A DNA stretch of 5,469 bases from Firmicutes bacterium CAG:24053_14 (GTDB lineage: Bacteria; Bacillota; Clostridia; Oscillospirales; Oscillospiraceae), in assembly GCA_001916715.1 (NCBI GenBank), contig MNSZ01000040.1, positions 1 to 5,469 on the forward strand, in the 5' to 3' direction. This document shows, one piece after another, positions 5,265 through 5,469 of this stretch (the stretch's first letter is position 1; the number at the start of each line of letters is the position of its first letter). Below the pieces are notes generated by a model. That model did no database searches and was not told the DNA's origin. It saw only the letters and a program-made list of their open reading frames with translations. Both the position numbers and the translations under genes were made by a program.

Positions 5265-5469
5265 ATGGCACCTCATACCATTGCCGTTGCCGGAAAGGGT
5301 GGTGTGGGCAAAACCACTACCTGCGGCATGATCATCGACTACCTGTGCGGCAAGAAGCGCGGCCCCGTCCTTGTGGTGGACGCCGATGCCAATTCCAACC
5401 TGAACGAAGTTCTGGGCGTGGAGGTGGAGACCTCTCTCGGCCAGATCCGGGAGGAAATGGCACAGGCAG
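5265..5469 (+). CDS. cooC: CooC-type CODH nickel-insertion ATPase, N-terminal 68 residues (runs off window)
   Basis: CooC is a MinD/NifH-type P-loop ATPase that helps load nickel into the C-cluster of carbon monoxide dehydrogenase in the cytoplasm; in acetogens a paralog (AcsF) serves acetyl-CoA synthase. The start MAPHTIAVAGKGGVGKTTTC contains the deviant Walker A motif GKGGVGKTT (residues 10-18, signature Lys11). VVDADANSNLNEVLG (37-51) is the Walker A'/switch segment with two Asp, and its DADANSNL form is typical of CooC rather than ParA or MinD. The start ATG 5265 has TAAGGAG (5249-5255) 9 nt upstream. It lies downstream of its own promoter and a structured leader. The C-terminal metal-binding CxC region of the family is outside the window, so CooC versus AcsF cannot be settled. 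Confidence 0.92.
   Translation, partial: MAPHTIAVAGKGGVGKTTTCGMIIDYLCGKKRGPVLVVDADANSNLNEVLGVEVETSLGQIREEMAQA

Overview
The window looks like a chromosomal piece of a fairly GC-rich Gram-positive gut Clostridia, probably Oscillospirales. This is an inference from gene content, not a database match. The clues are a large surface protein with an ALILPAIT-type N-terminus and HxHxxxC repeats, a dedicated type I signal peptidase, and the start of a CooC-type carbon monoxide dehydrogenase maturation ATPase, which points to a Wood-Ljungdahl or CODH gene cluster to the right.

Layout. Bases 1-3946 form a leftward surface-protein operon. A promoter at 3918-3946 is followed by a hairpin-bearing leader, an 88-residue coiled-coil protein (3506-3772), a signal peptidase I-like gene (2939-3509, overlapping the previous gene by ATGA) and a giant secreted protein (2918 leftwards past base 1). 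That protein has an N-terminal membrane or signal segment, 13 His/Cys repeats, a CHAP-like domain that appears to have lost its catalytic residues, a beta-sandwich-like linker and a beta-helix. Bases 3950-4470 contain no convincing protein gene. They hold a candidate leftward small RNA with its own promoter and terminator, an unexplained hairpin, and the terminator of the next gene. A leftward tRNA-Gly(CCC) lies at 4474-4547 with a strong promoter. Diverging from it is a rightward small gene (4696-4937) whose promoter is bracketed by a perfect 9-bp inverted repeat. A separate promoter (5013-5041) and a highly structured leader of about 215 nt precede cooC (5265 to the window end).

The most notable theme is indels. 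Three of the five protein genes are out of frame: the surface protein at a C5 run, the signal peptidase at a net 20-nt loss that removes the conserved box E core, and the small gene at 4696 through a near-perfect 14-bp tandem duplication just after its start codon. An in-frame 18-bp tandem duplication also lies in the surface protein. Either the assembly has errors or this strain is losing or phase-switching these genes; raw reads would decide. The best candidates for undescribed biology are the structured cooC leader, in which one stem strand could also pair with the Shine-Dalgarno sequence, and the small RNA near 4100-4200.
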